A stretch of 64,000 nt of DNA from an uncultured Burkholderiales bacterium (GTDB taxonomy: Bacteria > Pseudomonadota > Gammaproteobacteria > Burkholderiales > Burkholderiaceae_C), in assembly GCA_903822825.1 (NCBI GenBank), contig CAIJQQ010000060.1, positions 62,001 through 126,000 on the forward strand, written 5' to 3'. Within the stretch, counting starts at the first letter, position 1. Every line of letters starts with the position of its first letter. Shown one piece after another: positions 8,443 through 17,103 of the stretch. The notes beneath the pieces were generated by a model, which did not search any database, was not told the DNA's origin, and worked only from the letters and a program-made list of their open reading frames with translations. The translations under genes were made by a program, and so were the position numbers.

Positions 8443-9218
8443 CGACAGACAACATGGTGCTCAAACTATTGAACGTCGAGAGCGCTTACGGCCCGATCAA
8501 AGCGATCCGTGGGGTCAGCTTGCAAGTGCGCAAAGGCGAGATCGCCACGGTGCTGGGCTCCAACGGCGCAGGCAAGACCACCATCCTCAAAACCATCAGC
8601 GGCATCATCGACCCGCGCAAGGGCTCGATCGAATTCAAAGGCGCAGACATCACAGCCCGCGACCCCTCGCTCATCGTTCAGGCAGGCCTGATGCATGTGC
8701 CCGAAGGCCGCGAAGTGTTTCCCCTGCTGTCGATCAAAGACAACCTGCTCATGGGCGCCTACACCCGCCAAGACCGCGATGGCGTAGCGCGTGACATGGA
8801 AGTGGTGTTCAACTACTTCCCCATTCTGCGCGAGCGGGCGGCGCAAGATGCGGGCCTGTTGTCAGGCGGCCAACAACAGATGCTGGCGATCTCGCGTGCG
8901 CTGATGGCCAACCCCGACCTCATCTTGCTGGACGAACCCAGTTTGGGGCTCAGTCCCAAACTGACCAAAGAGATTTTCGAGATCGTGGTGCGCATCAACC
9001 GCGAGCGCGGCACGACCCTCTTGCTGGTCGAGCAAAACGCCAACATGGCGCTCAACGCCTCGGACTACGGTTATGTGCTCGAAAACGGCCGCATCGTGAT
9101 GGAGGACACCTGTGCCAACCTGCGCGAAAAAGAAGACATCAAAGAGTTCTACCTCGGCATGAAGGAAGAAGGCGTGCGCGCTGACCGCCGCTGGAAGAAA
9201 AAGAAAAACTGGAGATGA
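8439..9218 (+). CDS. livF: ABC transporter ATP-binding protein, LivF family
   Basis: A 259-residue ATPase with Walker A GSNGAGKTT, the LivF hallmark MHVPEGREVFPLLSIKDNLL, signature LLSGGQQQMLAISRALM and Walker B LILLDEPSLGLSP. Its basic C-terminal tail (RADRRWKKKKNWR) goes about 20 residues past the usual LivF end. It overlaps livG by 4 bases, and the acyl-CoA ligase follows after 4 bases. Confidence 0.9.
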   Translation: MTTDNMVLKLLNVESAYGPIKAIRGVSLQVRKGEIATVLGSNGAGKTTILKTISGIIDPRKGSIEFKGADITARDPSLIVQAGLMHVPEGREVFPLLSIKDNLLMGAYTRQDRDGVARDMEVVFNYFPILRERAAQDAGLLSGGQQQMLAISRALMANPDLILLDEPSLGLSPKLTKEIFEIVVRINRERGTTLLLVEQNANMALNASDYGYVLENGRIVMEDTCANLREKEDIKEFYLGMKEEGVRADRRWKKKKNWR

Positions 9219-9222
9219 ACCC

Positions 9223-11082
9223 ATGAGCACTTTGTGGAACCTCTCGGGCATCCAACCTCAAAAAGAGGTGGTGATGGCGGGCGACACCATCCCCGCCATC
9301 TTTTGGAATGCGGTGCGCGCACGTGGGCCCAACGTGTGGATGCGCCAAAAGGACTTCGGGATCTGGCGCAGTTGGACCTGGAACCAGACTGCCCAAGCGG
9401 TGCGCGAAATCGGCAACGGTTTGCTATCACTTGGCTTTGCACCGCATGAGACCGCCTCCATCCTGTCCAACACCAACATCGAATGGGTGCTGTGTGACTT
9501 GGCTGTGCTGAGCGCAGGCGGCGTGGCCAACGGCATTTACCCGACCGATGCAGCGTCGCAGGTTCATTTTTTGAGTGAAGACTCACGCACCACGGTGCTG
9601 TTTGTCGAAGACGACGAGCAACTGGACAAAGCGCTCGAAGTGCGCGAGCGCCTGCCCCTGCTCAAGAAGATCGTGGTCTTCGACATGGAAGGCCTGCTGG
9701 GCCTGAACGACCCGCAAGTGATTGGCCTGGACGAACTGCGGGCCTTGGGCCGCGCCTACGGACAAGCGCACCCACAGACACTGGACGAGCGCGCGGCCGC
9801 TTGCCGCCCCGAGGACCTGGCCATCCTGGTCTACACCTCGGGCACCACGGGCAAGCCCAAAGGCGCCATGCACAGCCATGCGGGTCTGGTGCATTCGGTT
9901 AGGGGCTACAACACGCTGGTGGTGCGCGACGAGACCGACGAGTGCATGTGTTTTTTGCCTTTGTGCCACATTGCCGAGCGCATGGGCGGTGAATATTTTT
10001 CGCTTTACACCGGCGCCAAACTCAACTTCGTCGAGAACCCCGAGACGGTGCCCGAGAACGTGCGCGAGATCGCCCCCACCGTATTCACCGCCGTGCCGCG
10101 CGTCTGGGAAAAGTTTTACTCCGGGGTGATGATCACGCTCAAGGAGGCAAGCGGCCTGCAGCAGGCGGCTTACGCTTGGTCCATCGGCGTGGGCCACCGC
10201 GTGGCCGAAAAGGTGCTGGCCCAGCAAGCGGTGCCCGCAGTGCTCAAGCTGCAGTTCCACATCGCCCGCCTTTTGGTGCTCAACAATGTGCGCAAGCTGA
10301 TCGGCATCCACCGCGCCAAATTTCTGGTCACGGGCGCTGCGCCCATCTCGCCAGAGCTGGTGCGCTGGTACCTGGCGCTGGGCGTGCCCATGCTCGAAGT
10401 CTGGGGCATGACCGAGACCTGCGGCGCGGCCACAGGCGTGCCTGCCAACCGTATCAAACCAGGCTCCATTGGGCCAGCCGCCGACTTCAACGAAGTGCGT
10501 CTGGACCCGCTCACTGAAGAAATTCTGGTGCGCGGCCCCAACGTTTTCATGGGCTACCTGAACCTGCCTGAAAAAACGGCCGAGACCATTGACCCTGAGG
10601 GTTGGCTGCACACGGGCGACGTGGGCAAAGTGGACGAGGAAGGGTTTTTCCGCATCACGGATCGGATGAAAGACATCATCATCACGGCAGGCGGCAAGAA
10701 CATCACGCCCAGCGAGTTGGAAAACGAGCTGAAGTTCTCGCCCTACATCACCGATGCGGTGGTGATCGGTGATCGGCGACCTTACCTGGTCGTGATCATC
10801 ATGATCGACCAAGAGAACGTGGAGAAATTTGCCCAAGATGCCGATGTGCCTTTCAGCAACTACGCCTCTTTGACCCGCGCCCCGGAAGTACAGGCTTTGA
10901 TTCAGAGCGAAATCGACCGGGTCAACAAAAAGTTTGCTCGGGTTGAACAGATCAAGAAGTTTTTCCTGCTCGACACGCAGCTCACGGCCGAAGACGAAGA
11001 ATTGACCCCCACCATGAAGCTCAAACGCAAATTGGTAGAGAAGAAGTACAGCGAAAACATCGACACCATGTACCGCAATTGA
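9223..11082 (+). CDS. Long-chain type acyl-CoA synthetase (AMP-forming)
   Basis: A 619-residue adenylate-forming enzyme. It has the P-loop YTSGTTGKPKGAM near residue 205, the A4/A5 region WGMTETCGAATG, the ATP-binding TGDVGKVDEEGFFRITDR and hinge, and the catalytic lysine region GGKNITPSELENEL; the C-terminal 90 residues resemble FAA1-type ligases. It converts a carboxylic acid to its CoA thioester with ATP. Lying between livF and the transporter receptor, it probably activates the acid as it enters. AtuH is an acyl-CoA synthetase in the Pseudomonas atu cluster, so this may be the functional counterpart. GGAG precedes the start. Confidence 0.88.
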   Translation: MSTLWNLSGIQPQKEVVMAGDTIPAIFWNAVRARGPNVWMRQKDFGIWRSWTWNQTAQAVREIGNGLLSLGFAPHETASILSNTNIEWVLCDLAVLSAGGVANGIYPTDAASQVHFLSEDSRTTVLFVEDDEQLDKALEVRERLPLLKKIVVFDMEGLLGLNDPQVIGLDELRALGRAYGQAHPQTLDERAAACRPEDLAILVYTSGTTGKPKGAMHSHAGLVHSVRGYNTLVVRDETDECMCFLPLCHIAERMGGEYFSLYTGAKLNFVENPETVPENVREIAPTVFTAVPRVWEKFYSGVMITLKEASGLQQAAYAWSIGVGHRVAEKVLAQQAVPAVLKLQFHIARLLVLNNVRKLIGIHRAKFLVTGAAPISPELVRWYLALGVPMLEVWGMTETCGAATGVPANRIKPGSIGPAADFNEVRLDPLTEEILVRGPNVFMGYLNLPEKTAETIDPEGWLHTGDVGKVDEEGFFRITDRMKDIIITAGGKNITPSELENELKFSPYITDAVVIGDRRPYLVVIIMIDQENVEKFAQDADVPFSNYASLTRAPEVQALIQSEIDRVNKKFARVEQIKKFFLLDTQLTAEDEELTPTMKLKRKLVEKKYSENIDTMYRN

Positions 11083-11113
11083 GCAACCCTTTTTTACCCA
11101 GGAGACAGAAACC

Positions 11114-12277
11114 ATGAAACTGCAAATCATCACCACGCTGGTGGCCATGGCCCTGAGCGGCGCAGCACTTGCCCAACAGCAAGGCGTGAGCAAGACCGAG
11201 ATCACCATCGGCACCATCCAGGACTTGTCCGGGCCGCTGGCCGGTTATGGCAAAGCGGTGCGCAACGGCATGCTGCTGCGCATTGACGAGGTCAACGAGC
11301 AAGGCGGCGTCAATGGCCGCAAACTCAAGCTGATCACCGAAGACTCCGGCTACGACCCCAAGCGGGCTGTGCTGGCCGCGCAAAAGCTGGTCAACCAAGA
11401 CAAGATTTTCATCATGGCCGGCCACATTGGTACCGCGCAAAACAACGCGGCCATGCCGGTGCAGTTCGACAAGAAGGTTGTGAACTTCTTGCCCGTGACT
11501 GCTGCGCGCGAAATGTACGAGCCACTGAACAAGTTCAAATACGCTCTGTTCGCCACCTACTTTGACCAGATGCGAGCCGCTGTGCCCTCATTGGTCAAAG
11601 AAAAGAAAGTCACCAAAGTCTGTGCCATCCACCAAGACGATGAATTCGGTCTCGAAGTGATGCGCGGCGCGGAAGCCGGCCTGAAGACCCTCAACATGGT
11701 TTTCCTTGAGAACACTTCTTACAAGCGTGGCGCGACCGACTTTTCTTCACAAGTGGCCCGCATGAAGTCAGCAGGCTGCGAAATGGTGGTGCTGGGCACC
11801 ATCATCCGCGAGACGGTGGGAACCATTGCCGAGGCACGCAAAACCGGCTTCAACCCGGTCTTCGTCGGCTCCAGCGCCGCCTACACCGACCTCATCCACA
11901 AACTGGGTGGCAAAGCCATGGACGGCATGTACGCCACCATGACCGTGCCCCACCCTTACCTGGACGAAGCTTCCAACCCGATCCGCTTTTGGGCCAACAA
12001 GTACAAAACCAAGTTCAACGAAGACCCTTCGGTTTTCTCGGTCTATGGTTATGTGATTTTGGACACCTTCATCCAAGCCGCCCAAAAAACCGGCAACAAC
12101 CTGACCAGCGACAGCTTCATCGCCACCATGGACAAGATGACGGTGCCCACCGACATTTTTGGCAGCCCAGAAGGCACGTTCTCTGCCACCAAGCACCTGG
12201 GCTCGAACAAGTCACGCCTGTCGCAAATTCAGGACGGCAAGTGGAAGATCGTGTCCGAGTACTACAAGCTCGATTGA
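11114..12277 (+). CDS. ABC transporter periplasmic substrate-binding protein (LivK-like, Peripla_BP_6)
   Basis: A 387-residue receptor with signal peptide MKLQIITTLVAMALSGAALA, cut before QQQGVS. The mature protein opens with the family strand ITIGTIQDLSGPLAGYGKAV and contains GGVNGRKLKLITEDSGYDP. AGGAGA lies before the ATG. It closes the liv operon and is followed by a strong terminator. The ligand is unknown; an acid that the preceding ligase can activate is the natural guess. Confidence 0.9.
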   Translation: MKLQIITTLVAMALSGAALAQQQGVSKTEITIGTIQDLSGPLAGYGKAVRNGMLLRIDEVNEQGGVNGRKLKLITEDSGYDPKRAVLAAQKLVNQDKIFIMAGHIGTAQNNAAMPVQFDKKVVNFLPVTAAREMYEPLNKFKYALFATYFDQMRAAVPSLVKEKKVTKVCAIHQDDEFGLEVMRGAEAGLKTLNMVFLENTSYKRGATDFSSQVARMKSAGCEMVVLGTIIRETVGTIAEARKTGFNPVFVGSSAAYTDLIHKLGGKAMDGMYATMTVPHPYLDEASNPIRFWANKYKTKFNEDPSVFSVYGYVILDTFIQAAQKTGNNLTSDSFIATMDKMTVPTDIFGSPEGTFSATKHLGSNKSRLSQIQDGKWKIVSEYYKLD

Positions 12278-12294
12278 ACCTTTCCTTCTCTTTT

Positions 12295-12322
12295 AAAAAA
12301 CCGCCTTCGGGCGGTTTTTTTT
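12295..12322 (+). terminator. Rho-independent terminator of the liv operon
   Basis: A-run, stem CCGCC, TTCG loop, stem GGCGG and eight T residues, 18 bases after the receptor stop. Confidence 0.92.
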
Positions 12323-12363
12323 GCCCGTTCACACCACCGCTGTGCGCCCTCTTTGGGTGTCGG

Positions 12364-12391
12364 GCATTTGGTTGCGCACGCAACCAAATGC
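12364..12391 (+). promoter_or_regulatory. Perfect 13-bp inverted repeat, probable MarR operator
   Basis: Arms GCATTTGGTTGCG and CGCAACCAAATGC are exact complements separated by CA. The repeat ends 15 bases before the MarR ATG at 12407, over the expected promoter/leader, so autoregulation of the downstream four-gene operon is likely. There is no T-run, so it is not a terminator. Confidence 0.75.
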
Positions 12392-12406
12392 GGTTACGAT
12401 GGCGTC

Positions 12407-12841
12407 ATGACCAAACCGCTTGAGCGTTCATTCACCTACCGCCTGCACCTGCTGCACAAGGTCTCCGACCAGCTCAGCCACCAGTCGTACCTGCAGACGC
12501 TGGGCTTGTCACTCAGCGAAGCGCGCAGCCTGGCCGCGATCGGCGCTTTCCAACCCATGTCGGTCATGGCACTCGCCGACAAAGGCAACCTCAACAAAAG
12601 CCAGGCCAGCCGCGCCGCGCAAATCCTGGTGGACAAAGGCTGGGTCAGCAAAAACGAACACCCCGTCGACGGGCGTGGCGTTGAGCTGAGCCTGACCCCC
12701 GAGGGTCAAAAGCTCTGGAAAAAAGCCATGGCCCTGATCGAACACCGCAACCAGCACATCTTCGGCTGCCTGAACGCCCAAGAGCAAGCCACCCTCAGCG
12801 CACTGCTGGACCGCCTGATCGCCCACAACCTCGGCACCTGA
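12407..12841 (+). CDS. MarR-family transcriptional regulator
   Basis: A 144-residue winged-helix protein. The region LGLSLSEARSLAAIGAFQP, then MALADKGNLNKSQASRAAQI (recognition helix), and the wing VSKNEHPVDGRGVELSLTPE give the MarR pattern. The ATG at 12407 was chosen over an in-frame upstream start because the latter would lie within the operator repeat. It leads an operon with the monooxygenase 18 bases downstream. MarR proteins of this setting commonly sense an aromatic acid or its CoA ester. Confidence 0.88.
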   Translation: MTKPLERSFTYRLHLLHKVSDQLSHQSYLQTLGLSLSEARSLAAIGAFQPMSVMALADKGNLNKSQASRAAQILVDKGWVSKNEHPVDGRGVELSLTPEGQKLWKKAMALIEHRNQHIFGCLNAQEQATLSALLDRLIAHNLGT

Positions 12842-12859
12842 TCGGCCGCAAGGACCCCC

Positions 12860-14548
12860 ATGCACAACCCCAGCACCGAAGCACGCCCTTCGATCTATTA
12901 CAACTACGAAGTCTTCCAGCCCTGGCTGGCTTCGGCGCACCCCAAGCAAGACCGCAAGAAGGTCGTGGTCGTCGGTGCAGGCCCCGCGGGGATGGTCACG
13001 GCACTGGAGTTAGCCCGCCACGGCGTGCCCAGCGTGGTGCTGTCGGCCGAATTGCAGTTCTCGCAGGGCAGCCGGGCGATTTGCTTCACCCGCCGCTCGA
13101 TGGAGATCTTGCAGCAGGTCGGCGTGGCCGACCGCATGACGGCGGGCGGTTTGCCTTGGCGCTTTGGCAACTCGTTTTACCGGGGCCAGCGCGTGTTTCG
13201 GTTGGAAGCACCGTACGACGCCGATGACCGGTTTTTTCCGATCATCAACGTACAGCAGCAGTTCATGGAAGAGTACCTGCACGACGCCTGCCAAGCGAAC
13301 CCACTGATCGATTTCCGCTGGGGCAACAAGTTCACGCAAGTCGAGCAGAAAGACGGCTACGCGCTGCTCGAAGTCGACACGCCTGAAGGCCCTTACACGC
13401 TGGAGAGCGACTGGGTGGTCGCCGCAGACGGGGGCCGCTCGGGCATCCGCTCTGCCATGAACCTGCAAATGGAAGGCGCGTCTTACGAAGGTTTTTTCGT
13501 CATCGCCGACATCCACATTGACTTGCCCTACCCGACCGAGCGCCTGGCTTTTTTCGACCCTGACTGGAACCCCGGCAACACCATCTTGATGCACCGCGAG
13601 CCCCACGGCATCTGGCGGGTGGACTACCAATTGCCCCCGGGCGAAACGCCCGAAGAGGCGCTGCGTCCCGAATCGCTCAAAGCACGCATCGACGCCCAAC
13701 TGGCCATGATCGGCCATGCAGGCTTGAAGTGGGAAATGGACTGGTCTTCTGTCTACTCGGCCCGCACGCTCACCCTACCCGACTTTGTCAACGGCCGAGT
13801 CATCTTCACGGGCGACGCGGCGCACCTGCTGCCGATTTTTGGCGTGCGCGGGGCCAACACCGCGTTCCAGGACGCGCAGTCGCTGGGCTGGCACCTGGCC
13901 TTTGTGGTCAAGGGTCTGGCGAGCCAAAAGTTGCTGACCAACCACAGCACCGAGCGCGTGGGCGCGGCCCGCGAGATCATCACCGAGGCGGGCAAAAGCA
14001 CCCGCTTCATGGCGCCGCCCAGTCGGGGCTTCAGGTTGCTGCGCGACGCGGTGCTGTCGCTCTCGCTCACACAAGACTTTGTGCGGCCGCTTTACCACTG
14101 GCGCACCTCGCGACCGCACGAGTACACGCATTCCATGCTCAACAGCACGGGCGACGACAACGGCCTCTTCAAGAGCGGCCCCGCCCACGGCGCACCGCCG
14201 CAAAACGTGCGCCTGGCTGCGAACGACTTTCTGCTCGACCACCTGGGTGGCGGCTTTGACCTGCTGTACTTCACCGACACTTCAGTGCCCGAGGCCTTGC
14301 AAAAGGTCATCCAGAACGCACGACAACAAGGCATGCCCATCACCGTGACCGCTGTGGGCGCAGCCCAGCCTGTGGCGGGTGCCGACCAGCACCTGCACGA
14401 CGCCGACGGCCACCTGCGCCAGCGCTACGGCGTGCCCGCCAACGGGGGCGCGTATTTGCTGCGCCCCGACCAACACATCTGCGCCCGCTGGCTCACGCTC
14501 GACGCCACGCGCCTGCAAGCCGCCCTCGTCAATGCCTTGCCGAAATAA
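12860..14548 (+). CDS. FAD-dependent aromatic-ring-type monooxygenase (MhpA/PheA-like)
   Basis: A 562-residue class A flavoprotein hydroxylase. It has the N-terminal dinucleotide motif VVVVGAGPAGMVTALELARHG near residue 35, the middle DG motif WVVAADGGRSGIRSAMNL and the FAD ribityl-binding VIFTGDAAHLLPIFGVRGAN. The C-terminal extension (residues about 430-562) has a thioredoxin-like character as in phenol and 3-hydroxyphenylpropionate hydroxylases. It would use NAD(P)H and O2 to hydroxylate a phenolic acid in the cytoplasm. Operon partners are MarR, DUF2783 and fumarylacetoacetase, so its product may feed a gentisate- or homogentisate-type route; the substrate is not determinable here. Confidence 0.85.
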   Translation: MHNPSTEARPSIYYNYEVFQPWLASAHPKQDRKKVVVVGAGPAGMVTALELARHGVPSVVLSAELQFSQGSRAICFTRRSMEILQQVGVADRMTAGGLPWRFGNSFYRGQRVFRLEAPYDADDRFFPIINVQQQFMEEYLHDACQANPLIDFRWGNKFTQVEQKDGYALLEVDTPEGPYTLESDWVVAADGGRSGIRSAMNLQMEGASYEGFFVIADIHIDLPYPTERLAFFDPDWNPGNTILMHREPHGIWRVDYQLPPGETPEEALRPESLKARIDAQLAMIGHAGLKWEMDWSSVYSARTLTLPDFVNGRVIFTGDAAHLLPIFGVRGANTAFQDAQSLGWHLAFVVKGLASQKLLTNHSTERVGAAREIITEAGKSTRFMAPPSRGFRLLRDAVLSLSLTQDFVRPLYHWRTSRPHEYTHSMLNSTGDDNGLFKSGPAHGAPPQNVRLAANDFLLDHLGGGFDLLYFTDTSVPEALQKVIQNARQQGMPITVTAVGAAQPVAGADQHLHDADGHLRQRYGVPANGGAYLLRPDQHICARWLTLDATRLQAALVNALPK

Positions 14549-14555
14549 GGAAAAT

Positions 14556-14753
14556 ATGACCCTGATGACCGAAAAACCACTGACCATTGGCGGCCTCGAA
14601 ACCGTCTACGATGCGCTAGCCACGGCCATCGACCAGGCGGGCCCGGACAAAGCCGAGCTGTTCCTGGTGAAACTCGCCTTGCTCCAGGCCAATGCGCTGG
14701 GCAATGAGGCGCAATTCCAGCAGCAGGTCGACGCCGCCCTGCAAGACCTTTGA
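14556..14753 (+). CDS. DUF2783 family small protein
   Basis: A 65-residue acidic helical protein (LETVYDALATAIDQAGPDKA, then LFLVKLALLQANALGNEAQF) matching the DUF2783 pattern. This family is regularly found beside FAD monooxygenases of the type encoded just upstream. AGGA precedes the ATG, which follows the monooxygenase stop by 7 bases. No function is established; a subunit or stability factor for the hydroxylase is a guess from context. Confidence 0.65.
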   Translation: MTLMTEKPLTIGGLETVYDALATAIDQAGPDKAELFLVKLALLQANALGNEAQFQQQVDAALQDL

Positions 14754-14772
14754 ACCACATGACAACGAGACA

Positions 14773-16092
14773 ATGATGACGACCTTGAACGAAACCCATG
14801 ACCCCGCCTTGAAGAGCTGGATCGCCTCGGCCAACGCCAGCGGCACCGACTTCCCCATCCAGAACCTGCCCTATGCAGTATTCCGGCGCGAAGCCTCTGC
14901 CGAAGCTTTTAGGGGCGGCGTGGCCATTGGCGACCACATCCTCGACCTGGCGGCGCTCGCCCAGTCGGGCGTTTTGCAAGGCGATGCCGCCCAAGCTGCG
15001 CAAGCGGGCGCGCACGACAAGCTCAACGCGTTGATGGCCATGGGCACCAAGGCCTGGAGCGCGCTGCGCCTGGCCCTGTCGCGCGCACTGCGTGAAGGCT
15101 CGTCTGACCAAGCTGCCCTGCAAGCGTGCCTCGTGCCGCAAGCCGAGGCCGAATACGACGTGCCCGCCCGCATTGGCGACTACACAGACTTCTACACCTC
15201 GGTCTACCACGCGACCAACATCGGCAAACAGTTCCGCCCTGACAACCCGCTGCTGCCCAACTACAAATGGGTGCCGATTGGTTACCACGGCCGCGCGTCC
15301 AGCATTGGCGTGTCGGGCCAGCAGTTCCGCCGTCCAGTGGGTCAAACCATGCCGCCTGGCGCGACTGAGCCATCGTTTGGCCCTTGCAAGCGGCTGGACA
15401 TCGAACTGGAGCTGGGCATTTTTGTCGGCAGCGGCAATGCCTTGGGCGAGTCCGTGCCCATCAGCGAAGCCGAAGACCATGTGTTCGGCATCTGCCTGCT
15501 CAACGACTGGTCGGCCCGCGACATCCAAGGCTGGGAATACCAGCCTCTTGGCCCCTTCCTGGCCAAGAACTTTGCCACCACGGTTTCGCCCTGGGTGGTG
15601 ACGCTCGAAGCACTGGCCCCTTACCGCACGGCCTTCACCCGCCCCGAAAGCGACCCGCAGCCCATGGCCTATCTGGACTCGCCAGCCAACCGCAGCGGCG
15701 GCGCGTTCGACATCCAACTGCAAGTGGGCCTGCAAACCCCGCAAATGCGGGCAGCCGGTCAGCCCGGCGCCAGCATCTGCCGCACCAGCTACCGCCACGC
15801 CTATTGGACCGTGGCGCAAATGCTCACGCACCACACGGTGGGCGGCTGCAACCTGCAACCAGGCGACCTGTTCGGCAGCGGCACCCTGTCAGGCCCCACT
15901 CTCGACCAGGCGGGCGCCCTGATCGAGCTGACCACGGGCGGCAAAAACCCGATTGCCCTGCCCAACGGCGAGCAGCGCACCTGGCTGGAAGACGGCGACA
16001 GCGTGGTGCTGCGCGGCTGGTGCGAAAAGTCTGGCGCAGCGCGGATTGGCTTTGGCGAATGTGTGGGCACGGTGCTGCCTGCACGCACATGA
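14773..16092 (+). CDS. fahA: Fumarylacetoacetase
   Basis: The 439-residue protein has the full two-domain architecture: an N-terminal SH3-like domain (FPIQNLPYAVFRREAS), then the FAH catalytic domain with YTDFYTSVYHATNIGKQFRP, YHGRASSI, LELGIFVGSGNALG (metal ligand Glu), LLNDWSARDIQGWEYQPLGP and LFGSGTLSGP. It hydrolyses 4-fumarylacetoacetate to fumarate and acetoacetate in the last step of homogentisate degradation. The start is one of two adjacent ATGs at 14773/14776. Homogentisate dioxygenase and the isomerase are absent from the window, so either they are elsewhere or the enzyme serves a related hydroxylated-aromatic route. Confidence 0.9.
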   Translation: MMTTLNETHDPALKSWIASANASGTDFPIQNLPYAVFRREASAEAFRGGVAIGDHILDLAALAQSGVLQGDAAQAAQAGAHDKLNALMAMGTKAWSALRLALSRALREGSSDQAALQACLVPQAEAEYDVPARIGDYTDFYTSVYHATNIGKQFRPDNPLLPNYKWVPIGYHGRASSIGVSGQQFRRPVGQTMPPGATEPSFGPCKRLDIELELGIFVGSGNALGESVPISEAEDHVFGICLLNDWSARDIQGWEYQPLGPFLAKNFATTVSPWVVTLEALAPYRTAFTRPESDPQPMAYLDSPANRSGGAFDIQLQVGLQTPQMRAAGQPGASICRTSYRHAYWTVAQMLTHHTVGGCNLQPGDLFGSGTLSGPTLDQAGALIELTTGGKNPIALPNGEQRTWLEDGDSVVLRGWCEKSGAARIGFGECVGTVLPART

Positions 16093-16153
16093 TCTGGCAA
16101 GCTCAAGCAGGCATGGGTGGCTCTGAGCGAGTCGCCCACGGTATACCCCCGCA

Positions 16154-16183
16154 TTGACCGAGGTCTGTGCCTGCTCCTAAGAT
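16154..16183 (+). promoter_or_regulatory. Probable sigma70 promoter
   Basis: TTGACC (16154-16159) and TAAGAT (16178-16183) with an 18-bp spacer, about 60 bases upstream of the MBL-fold gene. A hairpin-capable repeat (GGGCAA/GTCAGG with CCTGAC/TTGCCC, 16184-16220) follows at the expected transcript start. Confidence 0.5.
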
Positions 16184-16243
16184 GGGCAAGCCCGGTCAGG
16201 CCTTGCTGCCTGACTTGCCCTTGTTCATCACTGGAGACCCTTC

Positions 16244-17098
16244 ATGAAATGGTTGAAACCCCGCGGCTTCGCCGCTGGCCTGTTGGCTGGCCTGCTGGCC
16301 TTTGGCGCACACCCCGCTTCGGCCCAAACCGCTGCCGCACCCGCTGCAACCGGCAAGACCGAACTGCTCTGGCTGGGTCAAGCCGGCTTTCGCATCAAAT
16401 CCCCCGGCGGTAAAACCATCGTCATTGACCCCTGGCTCACGGGCGGCCCCAAGACGCCTGCGCCTTACAAGACCGACATCGCTGCCCTTGGCAAAGTCGA
16501 CCTGCTGCTGGTCACGCACGCGCACGTGGACCACATCGGTGATGCGCCCGATCTGGCCATCATGCACAAGACCAAGCTCTACGGCCCTGCCGACATGGTC
16601 ACGCCGCTGATCACGCTGGGCGTGCTGCCCGCCGATCTGGGCCACCGCTTCAACAAGACCGGCAGTGTCAAGCCTTTGCCTGGCATCAAGGTCACTGCGG
16701 TTCAGGCCGAGCACTCTTCGCTGCTGGTGTGGAAGAACCCCGCCACCAACAAAAACGAATCGCACCCTGCGGGCGAGGCCGTGGGTTACATCATCGAGCT
16801 GGAAAACGGCTTCAAGATCTGGCACATGGGCGATACAGGCCTGTTTGGCGACATGAAGTTCATCTCTGAGCGCTACAAGCCCGATCTGGTGCTGATGCCC
16901 ATTGGCGGCAACTTCACCATGGCCCCCGATGACGCGGCCTTTGCCGTTCGCACCTGGATTCAGCCCAAGATGGTAATCCCGATGCATTACAACTCCAACC
17001 CCCTGACCCCCGGCACCTTGGCCGAGTTCCAGGAGGCCATGAAGGGCAGCAGCGTCAAAGTGGTGCCCATGACCGAAGGCCAGAGCGTCGAGTTCTGA
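16244..17098 (+). CDS. Exported metallo-beta-lactamase-fold hydrolase (UPF0173-like)
   Basis: A 284-residue protein with a clear signal peptide (residues 1-27, ending PASAQT), then an MBL fold: LLWLGQAGFRIKSPGGKTIV, IDPWLTGGPKTP, the zinc motif VTHAHVDHIGDAPD, an AEHS strand, and HMGDTGLFGDMK with a metal-bridging Asp. The UPF0173 family is usually cytoplasmic; the export signal here is unusual. It has its own promoter and precedes a solute-binding protein by 5 bases. The substrate is unknown. Confidence 0.82.
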   Translation: MKWLKPRGFAAGLLAGLLAFGAHPASAQTAAAPAATGKTELLWLGQAGFRIKSPGGKTIVIDPWLTGGPKTPAPYKTDIAALGKVDLLLVTHAHVDHIGDAPDLAIMHKTKLYGPADMVTPLITLGVLPADLGHRFNKTGSVKPLPGIKVTAVQAEHSSLLVWKNPATNKNESHPAGEAVGYIIELENGFKIWHMGDTGLFGDMKFISERYKPDLVLMPIGGNFTMAPDDAAFAVRTWIQPKMVIPMHYNSNPLTPGTLAEFQEAMKGSSVKVVPMTEGQSVEF

Positions 17099-17103
17099 GC
17101 CCC

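Noticed and set aside
9583-11217. 544-codon minus-strand frame opposite the acyl-CoA ligase
   Set aside because: Antisense shadow with His-rich, low-complexity composition and no recognisable motif.
16184-16220. Interrupted inverted repeat considered as a terminator for fahA
   Set aside because: The stem is bulged, has no T-run, and lies just after a promoter-like pair, so it is more likely a leader hairpin of the next gene.
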